Positions 11,458 through 23,180 of a DNA stretch of 64,000 nucleotides are shown piece after piece (positions within the stretch are counted from its first letter, which is position 1; each line of letters opens with the position of its first letter). This DNA is from Pyropia yezoensis (taxonomy: Eukaryota > Rhodophyta > Bangiophyceae > Bangiales > Bangiaceae), in the NCBI GenBank assembly GCA_009829735.1, contig CM020619.1:8856375-8920374 (forward strand), read 5' to 3'. The notes beneath the pieces were generated by a model. The model ran no database searches. It was not told the origin of the DNA and was given only the letters and a program-made list of their open reading frames with translations. The translations under genes and the position numbers were made by a program.

Positions 11458-14400
11458 CCAGCATTTTTTTTTTTCTTCTCCCCGCGCGGTATTCTTTTGG
11501 GACCCTCTTGTTGTCTATAGAGTTTTTGTTGCGTGGGAATGCTATCGCTTGTTTTTGTTTCCCCCCCTGCACATAGGGTTGCGTGTTTGTGTTTATACGA
11601 CATGGACGGGGGGGGGGTGTGCGCACGCGGCTTGCCCTGTCCCCCTTTTTCTTTCTTGCTCTCTCTCGCCTTTCTTCTCTCTCTCGCCCCGGTGGCGCCC
11701 GACGCGGGCGCCTGGCAGCAGTAGCAGCAGCGGCGGTGGGCGGTGCCACGTCTCCCCCGTCCTCGCCTCCCGCTGGCCGCGGCCGGGTGGCCAGCCAGCG
11801 CGGGCGTGCAGTCCGCGGCGGCGTTGCCGCCGCCGCCGCCCGTTCGAGTGCGGCCGCGGCGCGGCACGCCGTGCTCTTCTTGGCGGGAAAAAAAAAACTG
11901 GACGATCGGCGGGTGCGCCCCCCTGCGCCTGCTCGGGTGCGGGCGGCCCCCCCCCCGCTGCCACCAGGTCCCGAGTGGCTCCGTGCGGGGGACGCGCAGC
12001 CCCCACCCGCGCCCCCCCGCCCCGCGCCGTCGAGCGCGTGAGGGGGACGGAGGCGGGGAAGGGGGACAGTACTCCACCGGCAGTGGCGCCGCTGCCCCCA
12101 CCGGCGGCCGGCGGCGCCAGCGGCGGCCACAGTGGCACGCGCGGCGCGCGTGCGGCCACGGCCCCACACTCGTTTGGCGGGGAGCCGTGGACAGGGGGGG
12201 CGTGGGTGTCGACGAGGGCGCTGTCGGAACCCCCCCACCCCCGCGGATCATGCTGGCCGCCGCTCTGCCCGCCTGCAAAGCCGCCCGCTGCTGCCGTGGC
12301 GCGCCGTCACCACTGCTGCGGCGGGCGCAGCAAACGGGCGCGGGGACGGGCGGCGCCGCCTCCCGTGGCGCCGCCGTGGCGGCGGTCGCCGACTGCCGCC
12401 GCTCTGCCCCTCTTGCCCCTGCTGCTGCGGGCGTGTGGCGCCGCCGCGGGTCACGCCGACGCCGACGGCGGGGCGCTCCAGCTCCCCCCCCCCCCCCCCC
12501 GACGGCACCCCTCCCGCTGCAGTGGGTGCGTGCAGCACGTGCGGTGGCTGCGCGGCCGTCGACGGCCGGCCGGCAGTCGCGGCGCCCGCCGCGGGGGCCG
12601 ACGACAGCGTCGGGGGGAGTGGTCTGGGGGGAGGCGCGGATGGATCAGCGGCTGGCGGATGACGCGGCCGCGGCTGCCGTCGGCGCACACAGCAGGGACG
12701 GCAGGACAAAAAACAGTCGACAACGGGGCGGGACTCAGGCCAAGAGCTGGGGCTCGTTTCCCCTGGGAGGGGTCCCAGCCGGCCGGCGCCGCGACGGCCT
12801 GGTGTCGGGGACCGCGCCCGCGTCGCCGACCCCCCCTCCCGCGCGTGGTGTGGCCCACCATGGGCCCCTGGGGGGTGGCACCCGTCCCCCACGCGTGCCC
12901 CCCTCTCCCCATCAAGAGGGAGGCGCAACGGCCACGACGGCTTCCCCCGTCCCCGCGGGTCCCCTTCCCCCCCCGCCCCCCCCCCCCAATCGAGCGGCAG
13001 GCGCGCTACAAGCCGTGACGGGAGTGGGGGGCAGCGCTTTGCCATTGGCCGGGGGCGACGCCGCCCCCTAGCTAGAGCCTGGAGACCTACCTCTCTGGCA
13101 CGCACCGCGCCTACCTACTACCTTGAGGTTTCATATGGCAGCCACCCGTCCCCGCTGCGGCCGCACGCGCACAGCGGCTGTCGGCGCGAAGCCCGCCCGT
13201 CCGCCCGCCGGCCTGCGGGGTACCGCTGAAGGGCGGGCGTGGGGAAGCCACGGGTGGCCGCCCGCCGGCAGACGGCAGGCCCGCAAGAGAACGGTGACCG
13301 GGCACGCCGAGGGGCGGTGGCTGCCGCGCCCTGACAGCCGGCGGGCCAGGCGGTCGGCCACAAGACGCTCCTCCCACCGCCGACAGCGGGGTCCTCCCAC
13401 CGTCGACGACGGGGTGAGGGACAGCCCAGCAGCGCACCGGCCCCCCCCCCGGCTTTGGTGGACACACCGCGGGCGGCACTTGCCACCCGCAGGGCGGCCG
13501 GCGCAGCGGGCGTCGACCGGAGGTGGCCGTGAAGGCGGGCGGGGTAGGGGGGGGGGGGGTGGGGCGGGGGGGGGTGGCGTAGCGAGAGCAGCCGTGACGG
13601 GGGAAGCTCCCCGCCCGTGCGCGCGGCGGTTTTTGGGTCCCGTCGCGCCGCCCCCCTCCCTCTTCCCGCGGCGAACGCCCTTGCCCTCTCCCCGGCACGC
13701 TTCGTGCCAGCCGTACGAGCACCGCCACGCTCGGCGGTGCCTCGTCGTGCCGCCTTGCCCTCCCGCGGGGGGAAGGGACAGGAGCACTCGGGGCGGCGGT
13801 CCCGCATTCCCCCCCTCCTGTGACAGTTGAGAGGGCGGGTGCGAGGGGGGCGCTGGGGGCTACCGCACCGACGTTGGTGGCCACGCGTTCCCGCTCAACC
13901 TCTCCAGCCGATCCCAACAGACGACGGGGTCGGGGCGCTGGCGCGGCGTCCTGCGCCGGTTTGGGGGCGCCCACAGAGGGGGGGCGCCGTCTCGCCCCGG
14001 GGGTGGTTGCTGCGCGGGTACATATTGGCGCACCCCGGCCGGGCCCCCGCCATGCCGCCCATCCCGCGTTCAAGGGGGAGTTTTGCAGCGTCGCCGCGCT
14101 GCTGCTCCCATCCGATTCCCCACGCCAACACGGTTCTCCGCCCCTGGTGGGGAGCCACGCCTCCCCACCTCCCTCTCTTTTCCCTCTTTTCCCTCGTTCC
14201 CGCGGACCCTCTTTCCTGGATGTTAGGCGGCGGTGGCGGCCCTATATCAAGGATCGACCTCGCACAGGAGTCAAGTTGTTCAGGGCGAGGATAGGCGCCG
14301 GGGGTTGCGGTAGGATGGCGGGGGGGGGGGGTTGCACCACAAGACGATGCTTCAAGAGTGGTCGTTTGTCAAGCCCTGCCGACATCGCGGGGGCTTTTGC

Positions 14401-14528
14401 ATGGCTGTGCCATCCGGTGGTAGCCAGCCAGAAAACACCCAGTACTACCCTCCTTGTGCTGGTGGCCATCCCCTTTGCGGCGGCCACCTCCTTCCGCTCA
14501 GACCTTTCCATCACCCGCGGCTTTGCGA
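11458..14528. other. Gene-free, GC-rich low-complexity DNA
   Basis: About 3 kb downstream of PRP8. After a T-run at 11463-11474 the sequence is dominated by C, G and CCG/CGG tracts. Long frames are open on both strands at once, as expected from composition, and their translations are Pro/Arg/Gly-rich without recognisable domains. I see no RNA gene or mobile-element end here. Confidence 0.5.
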
Positions 14529-14987
14529 TCAGCAGCTGACGCCCCGCGTGCACATGTGGCACCTACCACAGGCGCCTGTGCGCATGGCGTGCCGGATCTG
14601 GGCCACCACATTGTGGTTCGGGTCCGACGTGCAAAAGTCCGCCCGGTCCGAGGAGCTCAGCGAGTACTCTGAGCCGCGGTAGTAGCAAGAGCGGGAGTTC
14701 CCGACGCACCCCGTCCCACCGTTGCGCCTGTTCTTGGGGTGGCCCTTGTCCCCCCCAGACCCCCGCACGGCTGACTTGGCGTACAGGGCGCAGGAGCCGC
14801 CGCCCCAGTTTTGAATGTAGCAGCCCCCAATGGACGAGCGGTCCGTGAGAAGATAGAAGAGGACCGAGTCACTGGCTCGGATGAAGTCCGCGCACGTCCG
14901 CATGCGGGAAGATTGCGCCGATGCCATCGTCGCCACCGCCAGGAAGACGGCGAGCAGAGCGACCGCCGCACGACGGCAGGACGCCAT
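14529..14987 (-). CDS. Small secreted cysteine-rich protein, unknown family
   Basis: A 152-residue protein starting at the ATG at 14987. The first about 25 residues are a textbook signal peptide (basic MASCRRA, a hydrophobic AVALLAVFLAVATMASA core and an Ala-x-Ala type cleavage site). The mature chain of about 125 residues has ten cysteines, including a GACGRCHMCTRGVSC tail, so five disulfides are possible. It is rich in Gly and Ser with no membrane segment after the leader. I do not recognise the family; an extracellular or cell-wall role is inference. An upstream in-frame ATG at 15089 would bury the signal peptide, so the later start is preferred. Confidence 0.65.
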   Translation of the reverse strand: MASCRRAAVALLAVFLAVATMASAQSSRMRTCADFIRASDSVLFYLLTDRSSIGGCYIQNWGGGSCALYAKSAVRGSGGDKGHPKNRRNGGTGCVGNSRSCYYRGSEYSLSSSDRADFCTSDPNHNVVAQIRHAMRTGACGRCHMCTRGVSC

Positions 14988-17900
14988 GGCACGTGGGAGA
15001 GAGCGTAGGCGGGGAAGGCGGGACAAGAACGGGGGAGGGCGGCAGCTGGTGGTGTGCAGTTGGTGGGCGCAGGCTCGATCAGGAGGCAACAGCCACGACT
15101 GGAGTTGGCAAGGTGTGGGTGCTGGGGTGGGGTGCCAACCATTGGGGGGAAGGAGGGGCCCTCACTTTTAAGCTGGTAACGCCGCTGCGGCAGATGAGCA
15201 GAAGCTCGCGCCGCATGTTCGTACGAGGAGGTGAGCGGCTGGCCTGCTCACCTGCAGGTCGCCAAGCTGGCACGGCGGCCCCAGCAAGGCATGGTGCCAG
15301 TTGCAGTGTTGGACAACGGGCAGACGTGGGCAGGGGGGGGGTGGACGCGCACGAAACAGCGAGACCCAAGATCCCGGACAGAGGGACAGGCTGACGCTGC
15401 ACTGTCACTCCCTCGCGCCCGGATCTGCGCAACTGATTGGCGGGGGCTTGCCGCCCGCTGGGCGCGCGACCCTGCACGCCACGAAGGAGCTCTGATGGGG
15501 TGGGGGCGGCCTCGGTGGCGGCGCCCGTGGCGGACGTGGCGGCCCCGCTGGCACCGCCGCCACTGCCGCGCCGGCCGTCGCCTTCGTCGACGTGGACGGG
15601 GTCCCACTGGCATCGCTCGCCACTGCCGCGTACCTTGCCCGTCCTCGCTCGGCGGGACCCAACACTCCGCACCTCGCAGGGAGGGGTGGGGGGTATCCTT
15701 GACAACGGCCGTGGGGAGTTCGTGCGCCCGTGGCTGACGACGGGGACCTCGCCATCGGTTGGGGACCGGGGGGGGGGGGGGGGCGGGTGCGCCAGGAGTG
15801 CCCCGCCGTTCCGCCCCTTCCACCACCACGGGCGGTTCCCCCCGGGGGAAAACGCTGTCGGCCGCGGCACCGTCGGCCGCTCTCCGCCCCCCCCGCCCCC
15901 GCCCCTCCCGCCCGTCTCGGGTTTCTCAGTCCCTCACGGTGCGGCACGAAGTCGCACGGTTTCAACACCCCCCCCCCCCCCCCGCCCCCCCGCCCACGAG
16001 CCCGTCCTCAATGTCGACGTCGGTGGGGAGGGGCACCAGGTGCGCGTCGCGTCGCTTCCCCTCCCACCACCCCCCCGCTCACCTCCGCCCCCCGGCCGCG
16101 CAAGGGAGATGGACCGATGATCGATGGCCGTCGGTCCCGCGGGTGGACGTCCTACCCATCGGCCGGTGTCTCCCTAAAATGCATGGCCCGGCCCGGGCCC
16201 CATCCCTAAAAAATAAAAATTTAAAACGTTATGTAACAGCTCCGATACCAGTAACAGCCAACAGTTTGAACCGTCAGGAGCGCGACGGCGCCATCGTGGC
16301 CAGCGGTAGCGCGAGCCTACGCCTCCCGACGCGGCTCTCCAACGGCACGGCACGAGGCCCCTCCAACTCCACTACAACTGCAGGGCGGAGCCACCCGGAG
16401 AAGAGTGGGAACGGCAGCTGTGCCTGCGTTGCTGTTCTCGTTGCGTGGGACGGTCAGTTCTCCCCCTCCAAGGGCACGGCCCGCGAGAGACGCCAGGATG
16501 CCTCAAACGGAGACTGAACTGCAAAGAAGCTCAATTCTTTTTTAACTACGCGAGGCTAGGGGCGTTGGTTATGGATCTTCTCTCTTGTTACTCCTGCCTC
16601 CAAGACGCAGGTGTGCCAATAGATACACGTTTGTGTATCGGGTCGGCCGGCTCCATGTGCGTCCGTAGATCGGCACAGGAAACCCGCCAACCACTGGGCG
16701 CGAGTATGTGCTCGCGCCCGTAACCAATGAGGGTAAACATCGCGCCCTGTAGAGGAGGCAGGAAAGTCACAGCACACAGAGCGAGAGCCCGACGGGCGTC
16801 AAGCCGGGAAAGTGGGCGGGCGCGCTCTCGCAGCGCCGAGAGCGCCGCCGCGAGAGCAAACGAACGTGCTGACCGTGAGCGGCCGGCGGGTTCCCCCCGA
16901 GCGCCTCCAGCTTATCCCCTCCCGACGGGGGGGGGGAGATCCCCCGCGCCCGTGTGGGAGGAAGAACAGCTGGCCAGCAGCGGCTCCCAATCCGCAACAC
17001 CACCGATCAAAATAGAGCGGGAGACGAGCACTGTCAATAAGCCCACTCGCTGGGCAAAGACATAACAGCTGAACAAATAACAAACAACACATAATGGCCG
17101 TGGCAACTGGGTCGTGCATGTGTAGTGTGCGCAGTCCTACCTCGGTGTCTCCAATTCATAGCGCCGTGCCTCCGCGGGCCTAACGTGGTGTGCCCCCTTC
17201 CCGATGCCACCCAACCCCGCGGCGCACACACACACACACACCCCGCCTGCCGCGCGCCCGCGCACCCGCGCGCGCGCGGCCAGCGGTGCGCAGCCCGCCT
17301 GAGACGCACCCAGCTGCAACGGCCGCTCCGAGTCTCGTGGGTAGTGCGCGTCAAGAGGGGATCGCCACCAGACGACCCCCACCCCCACCCCCCGCCCCCC
17401 CCCACCCCCCCCCCCCCCCCCCTCCCCGCGCCCCCCCGTCCGATCCGGATCCCCGTCCCGGGTCCCGCCCCCGAGCCCGCAGGCGGGGGGGGGGGGGGGC
17501 ACGCTGCGGGACCTTGGAAAATCTCGCGCGAGGCGGTAGGCGTCCCTTTTCAACCCGCCCACCCACCGCGCTCCAGAGCTGTTGAATTTAAACAGAGTTG
17601 GATCTGCCGGGTCGGCGCTTCCCCGCCTGGTACGCACCCGCACAACCAGGTGGGGGCTACCGTTTCTCCAGGCGCCTTGCCGTCGGATCGTCTGGCTTGG
17701 GACGGAGGGGGGAAAGCGCTAAACCTCCACCGCCAGTAGCCGTGGCCCCGCCCGCTCACCATCCTCGTGCCGCCTGCTCCCCCGTCCGTTTGCCCCCCCG
17801 CCCGCCCGCCTGCCCTCCCTCGCACGCGTGCCATACCGCCCAACTGCCGCCAAACGCCCTCGCGGGCCGCCGGTCGTGGCGGCGGCGCCGAAGCAGTGCA

Positions 17901-18671
17901 GTGGTGGGGGCACACCGGACGGGGGAGGGAGCGGGGGTGGCCCGCCCACCCCCCCCCCCGCTCTCATCCCCCGCCCTTCTCCTCTCTCTCCCCAACCCCG
18001 CTGAGCCCCCTCCGCGCGCATGTCGTTGGTGCCGAGCGGTGCCGCCGCGGTCCCTGATGCGCGCGCGAGGCGGCGGGAGCCGGCGGGTGGGGCCGGTCCC
18101 CGGCGGTCGCGCGACCGCGGCGCTGCTTATCGGTGCCTGCAACGATCGCCGCCGCCGACGCCGCCGCCGCCGCCCCCTTCGGCCACCCCCGCCCGCCCCA
18201 GCATGTGGGAAGCAATGTCAAAGCTGCTCCGCAAAGGCCGCAGTCATGGCCCCCTGCACAATCACCCCCTTGCTCCATGGATGGACGCCATTGGCTCGAC
18301 ACTATCCGTCGACGAGGGTCGTAGAGGTCGATGGGGCGCTTGTGATTGCCCATCTCAAGGAGGTCCCACGTGTTGGCGCCCAGCCCGCAGCTGCGGGGAG
18401 GGCATCAACACGTGGGACACCCCTACAGGGAGACTTGCACGTCGTCCCGCGGAGTGTCTTGGTCGGCACCCGGACGGGGCGATGGAGTAGCACATGGGAA
18501 GGGTGCGGCGGGGGGCGGCCGCACGCTCAGTGTCCGCGCACAGTACCCCGCGCAACAGCCGCACTGCACGAGTGGCCAACAGCGTCACCCCGGCCGACGC
18601 GGCAGTTGGTACCACGTCAGAGCAATGGATGACCAAAAAAGAAAAGAGGCGCTCCACCCGCGTAGAGTAGC
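14988..18671. other. Gene-free stretch, low complexity
   Basis: No gene recognised. It contains poly-C/poly-G tracts near 15771, 15969, 17400 and 17485 and short CA repeats at 17226. A long perfect-stem hairpin lies at 18363-18418. Open frames here are composition artefacts. Confidence 0.45.
18363..18418. repeat. Perfect 13-bp stem hairpin carrying CACGTG (G-box) arms
   Basis: GTCCCACGTGTTG (18363-18375) is the exact reverse complement of 18406-18418. The 30-nt loop itself contains the 14-bp palindrome CCCGCAGCTGCGGG (18384-18397). Each arm contains CACGTG. Confidence 0.75.
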
Positions 18672-18674
18672 TTA

Positions 18675-18694
18675 GGGCGTACCCACCAACGTGA
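18675..18694 (+). repeat. Left terminal inverted repeat of the Harbinger element
   Basis: GGGCGTACCCACCAACGTGA, preceded by TTA. It matches the right end with one mismatch. Confidence 0.85.
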
Positions 18695-18887
18695 CCAACG
18701 GCGCATATTTGCCCATATTCGTGCCACGTGTGCGCCACGTGGCGCTTGTGACTAAACGTGGCACAGTTTGAGGTCTCCACCAACGTCGCGCTGACTCAAA
18801 CGGTCCAAAAACGTCGTGTGAACCGAATGTAGTTCGCTATATTTATATCAAGTCATGTGTGCCACGTGGGCGGTCGGATGGCTCTCC

Positions 18888-18956
18888 GATAGTCCATTGA
18901 CTATCGGCGTGACCAACGGAGGCCCCGTTAGTCACGCCGATAGTCAATGGACTATC
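18888..18956. repeat. Subterminal 32-bp-arm palindrome (left side of Harbinger)
   Basis: Two 32-nt arms (18888-18919 and 18925-18956) pair with one mismatch around a 5-nt loop. Each arm begins with its own small palindrome, GATAGTC-CATT-GACTATC. A related palindrome lies near the right end at 37149-37166. This is a plausible binding site for the element's own proteins (inference). Confidence 0.8.
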
Positions 18957-19554
18957 CATTTCAGCCCGATTCAAGCTCCACACGTGGCATATTGACACAT
19001 ATTCGCGTTTCGTTCGCAGAACAGTACTCTCTGCACAAAGTCGCATGTTTGCTTCGACTAAGATAAATTGGAAGCAACCGTGTGGCAAGAAATATGCGCC
19101 CAAGGTGGCGTGTCTGGACACCCCGGATCCCGGCGCCTTCGGGCGAGGACGCGCTCGGAGGCACGCGTCGTTGCACTCGCAATGTACTGTCACATGGCGA
19201 CTTCGCCAGGCACCTCCTTGAAGCGCCAGCGCTGTGCCAGCCACACGTGAGAATCTGGTTAACAACGGCACTCAGTGGTGCTCCCTTGCCTGACGACGCT
19301 GCAACGTTCTTTTGCCTCGGTAGCCTCATTGCTGGTCTCGTGTGGCACCCACAAGAACACCGAGGCACGCACTCCGTAGTTCCCGCCCGGTGGCGCCAGA
19401 CCCCCCCCATTCCCCAGTTCGTGCCACCCTTCAGGTTGACCTTCCCCACCAGCAAAGATTGTACGGCCCACAGGCGTTCCCCGCAAAATTCCAGGGTGCA
19501 TGTACTCTCCTGCTATTGGCCGCGCGACCCCGCCACTCAACGGCCGCACCCGGC

Positions 19555-19833
19555 GGCCCTGCTGCGTTCTGGGGCACCCCCCCGTCCGACCGCCCCCCAC
19601 CCCCCTCGCAGTGCCTCGCACGGAGGTTCCCTCCCCGCCTCACCCCCCACCTGGAGCCGTTCTGGGGCGTGTGCCCCTCCAGCAGCCCCCCGCCCGCCTC
19701 CCAGGGCCGCGCGCGCCGGTCCCCCCCCCGCCACACCCCCCACCTGGAGCCGTTCTGGGGCGTGTGCCCCTCGCGCAGCCCCCCGCCCCCTCCCAGGGCC
19801 GAGCACGGCGGTCCCCCCCCCGCCACACGCCCT
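19555..19833 (+). repeat. About 93-bp tandem repeat, roughly three units
   Basis: Units beginning CACCTGGAGCCGTTCTGGGG start at 19648 and 19741, each followed by C-runs; a more diverged unit precedes them. The right-hand contig begins inside the end of this array, so the repeat may have ended that assembly path. Confidence 0.75.
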
Positions 19834-20211
19834 GTGGGCCCGACCGGTCAGGCAACACGGCCTGCGCCACCGCGACCCACCACTCTGACGGGGACCCCTG
19901 GCCAGGGGTCGTCGCCGTGGTGGCGTCCAGCGCTGTCCTTCCCTCCTCTTCCGTCGCGCCACGCCTGTACGTGCACCGCCTCCCTCTGCCGCGCGTGGGC
20001 CGTGCGAGTGCGCTTTTATTCTTCCTGGTTGATGAGGCGGCTGTGCAGCAGTGTGTCCTTGCGCGCTGGGTACTGACACGTCTGTGCCTCTTTTTACGTC
20101 GTGCCCATCTTTTTTTCGATGTCTTTCCGGTCTGTGTTGCGTTTTGATTGTTTGTGTGTTGTTTGTGTGTTGACTGTATTTTTTCCTAGACCTCTTAGGC
20201 AGGGAGCGCCC

Positions 20212-21987
20212 ATGGACTCAGACGATGACGAGGACGCTATCGTCGCCCTCGCCACCCACCGACACATGACCACACTGCGCTTGCTACATCTGCGCGTCTT
20301 GAGGTCGCGCATTTATCGCAGGCACCGGGGCTCCATCCCCGGCCGGCGCGGCAACAAACGTCGCGACTTTTCTGATGCGGTGCGGCGCATACGCGAGCAT
20401 TACTTTGGATTGGACGGGCAGGAGCCCGTGTACGATGAGAAGGACTTCGAGCGGCGCTTCCGTGTGCCGCGTATTGTCTTCTCCCGTATCTACAACGCCA
20501 TCAAGACTGAGCCCTGGTGGCAGCAGCGACCAAACGCCACCGGCCGGCCACAAGCCCACCCTCTGCAAAAGCTTATTGGCGCCTTTCGTGTTCTTGCATA
20601 TGGGGAGTGCATGGACCGCGGCGACGAGTATGTCGCGTTGAGCAAGACGACGATCTCCTTGGCAACCAATCGGCTGGTGGCCTTTATTCTGCGCACATAC
20701 CAGGACGAGTACTTGCGGGCGCCGACCTTGGAGGACCTGAGGCGCATCATGCGTCGCAACGCTGAGAGGGGCCTGCCAGGATGTATTGGCAGTCTGGACT
20801 GCTCCCACTGGGAGTGGAGCACATGCCCCACTGCACACGCCGGCATGTACCAGGACCGGCACGGGAAGCGCACGGTCGTGCTGGAGACCGTCTGTGATGA
20901 AGACATGTGGATCTGGCACATCTACGCCGGGGCACCTGGCAGCAATAATGACCTCAATGTGCTTGCGCACAGCCCGCTCATGACCAAGGTGACCCAGGGG
21001 CGTTGGCCCCCGTCTGGGCTGTCTTTTTCTGTGAATGGGACCCGCTTTCGCATGCCTTATTACCTCGTGGACGGGATATACCCGCGCTATGCTTTCCTCA
21101 TGTCGCCGCATGCAGAGCCCTCCACTGACAAAGAGCGTGCTTTTAACCGCCTGCAAGAGGCGTTACGGAAGGACGTTGAGCGTCTCTACGCCGTACTGAC
21201 GCGCCGCTTTAATGTAGCTCTGTACCCTGCCCGTGCCCACTCTGTGTCTAACCTCATCTGTACCGCCAAGGCGATTGCCATTTTGCACAACATGGTTACT
21301 GAGCAGCGCCGTGATAGGTACGTGTCGCGCTCTCGCCCAGGGTATGGACAGGGAGGACCAGATGTAGGGGAAGGTGAGGGCACGGAGAGCGGCGATGGAG
21401 GAGATGGCGGCGGAAGCATTGATGGAGCAGACGGCGGTGGAAGCGGCTCTGGAGGTGGCCGACATGACGGAGCCGCCCCACAGTCTCAACGCGGTGGAGG
21501 ACGTGCAGACGGTGGCGATAGAGGTGCAGCTGTAATTGCAGGTGCGCCGGGTGGAGTTGGGGAAGAACCGGGTGGAGTGGAAGAGGGAGTGGGTGGCGTG
21601 GCAGGGGGAGCGGATGAAGTGGGAGGGGGTGGCGGCGGTGGGGGTGCATCTGGAGGTGGTGGGAGAGGGGGTGGCAGCGGTGGGGGTGGTGGGGGTGCAC
21701 CTGGAGGTGGGGGGGGAATGGGTAGCAGCGGCGGGGGTGCCCCCGGAGGTGGAGAGGCAGCTGATGGAGGGGGAGGGGGCGGGGTCGGCGGTGCTGGGGC
21801 ACTCGGGGTCGGAGCCGGACCGGGTCCAGCGCACACCCCGGCCGGCGATCCGGCGGAGGGGTTGTTGCTCCAGGTGCTCATGTCCTGGTCCAACGCAACG
21901 GACAGGGACGTGCATGCGGCGCTGAAGGGCTGCCTCACCGAGCACGTCTGGCAGCACCGCGACCGCTTCCTCCATCCCTATCAGTAG
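20212..21987 (+). CDS. PIF/Harbinger transposase, copy 1
   Basis: A 591-residue DDE transposase starting at MDSDDDEDAIV (20212); an in-frame ATG at 20101 lies in T-rich leader sequence and is less likely. The catalytic triad is visible: Asp196 in GCIGSLDCSHWEW, Asp247 in PGSNNDLNVL and Glu323 in RKDVERLYAVLTRRF, in the spacing of the plant PIF/Harbinger family. An N-terminal helical region with FRVPRIVFSRIYNAI probably contacts DNA. After about residue 375 a Gly/Val-rich low-complexity tail of about 165 residues is followed by a short conserved C-terminal helix. It is convergent with the SANT/Myb-like partner; in this superfamily both proteins are needed for excision and integration. The frame is intact and identical to copy 2. 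Confidence 0.93.
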   Translation: MDSDDDEDAIVALATHRHMTTLRLLHLRVLRSRIYRRHRGSIPGRRGNKRRDFSDAVRRIREHYFGLDGQEPVYDEKDFERRFRVPRIVFSRIYNAIKTEPWWQQRPNATGRPQAHPLQKLIGAFRVLAYGECMDRGDEYVALSKTTISLATNRLVAFILRTYQDEYLRAPTLEDLRRIMRRNAERGLPGCIGSLDCSHWEWSTCPTAHAGMYQDRHGKRTVVLETVCDEDMWIWHIYAGAPGSNNDLNVLAHSPLMTKVTQGRWPPSGLSFSVNGTRFRMPYYLVDGIYPRYAFLMSPHAEPSTDKERAFNRLQEALRKDVERLYAVLTRRFNVALYPARAHSVSNLICTAKAIAILHNMVTEQRRDRYVSRSRPGYGQGGPDVGEGEGTESGDGGDGGGSIDGADGGGSGSGGGRHDGAAPQSQRGGGRADGGDRGAAVIAGAPGGVGEEPGGVEEGVGGVAGGADEVGGGGGGGGASGGGGRGGGSGGGGGGAPGGGGGMGSSGGGAPGGGEAADGGGGGGVGGAGALGVGAGPGPAHTPAGDPAEGLLLQVLMSWSNATDRDVHAALKGCLTEHVWQHRDRFLHPYQ

Positions 21988-22199
21988 ATAAACCCCACGC
22001 CCTTGTTTTGTTTGCGTATTTCTCCTATTCACTTCCATCACTGCAGCGCAACAAAATTTGAGGACTCCTTGAGCCCACGTCGGTGCGGGGGGGGACGACG
22101 TGGTGTCGGTTTTCGCGGCCGCGCCTGTTGGCGAGGCGCGGCGGTGACGACAGCGCGGCTGTGGTGGCAGCCGCGGTTCTGGTTCGAACCACCGGAGAG

Positions 22200-23180
22200 G
22201 GGGACAAGGACCTGGCGGTGGCGCTTTCGGCGGCGCTGGTTGGCGCCGCCGGGGGGAGGGGGACAGGTGCCTGGCCGCCGGGTTTGCCGCGGCGTTTGTC
22301 GGTGGGGCGCTACGTGGGGGGGGACAACGACCTGGCCGCCGGGTTTGCCGCGGCGTTGGCGGTGCGGCGCTCGGGGGGGGGGGGGGGACAACGACCTGGC
22401 GTCTGCGTTTGCGGTGGCATTTGTCGGTGCGGCGCTGGGGGGTGGGGGGGGGAGAAGGACGTGGCCGCCGCGATTGCGGTGGCGTTTGTCGGTGCGGCGC
22501 CGGCAAGGGAGGAAGACAAGGACCTGGACCCCGCTTTTTCCGTGGCGCTTGCCTGTGCGGCGCTGGGGGGCGGGGGACCAGGACCTGGCCGCCGCGATTG
22601 CGGTGAAGATTGTCTGTGCGGCGCAGGGGGGGGGCAACAAGGACCTGGTCGCCACTCTTGTGGTGGCGTGTTTCTGCGCTGTGCTTGGGGGGGGGGGCAA
22701 CGGCGTGGCCGCCGCTTTTGCCTTTGTGTTTTCCTGCCCCGTGCTGGGGAGGAGGGGACAAGGACCTGGCCGCCGCTTTTGCCTGGGCGGTTTTCTGCGC
22801 CGGGATGGGGGGGGGGGCAAAGGCGTGGCCGCCGCTTTTGCCGCGGCGATTTTTCTGCGCGGAGCTGGAGGGCGGGGGGACAAGGACCTGGCCGCCGGTT
22901 TTGCCGCGCCGTTTGTCTGCGTCGGGCTGGGGGGGGGACAAGGACCTGGACGCCGCTTTTGCCGTGGCGGTTTTCTGCGCCGGGATGGGGGGGGGGGGCA
23001 AAGGCGTGCCCGCCGCTTTTTCCGCGGCGCTTTCCCGCGCCGTGCTGGGGGGGGGGGACAAGGACCTGGCCGCCGCGATTGCGGTGAAGATTGTCTGTGC
23101 GGCGCAGGGGGGGGGCAACAAGGACCTGGTCGCCGCTCTTGTGGTGGCGTTAGCCTGCGCGGCGCCGGGGAGGCTGTGAT
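22200..23180 (+). repeat. About 60-bp minisatellite, about 16 units (copy 1)
   Basis: Units centred on a GGACAAGGACCTGGCCGCCG-like core recur every 59-62 bp between the convergent transposase and SANT/Myb genes. Each unit starts with a G-run of variable length, so the frame changes from unit to unit. The GGACCTGG core alternates with variants such as GGCGTGG. Confidence 0.85.

Noticed and set aside
11240-13105. Overlapping 285-592-codon frames on both strands
   Set aside because: All frames are open together in very GC-rich DNA; translations are Pro/Arg/Gly-rich with no domain, and no frame shows a coding signal.
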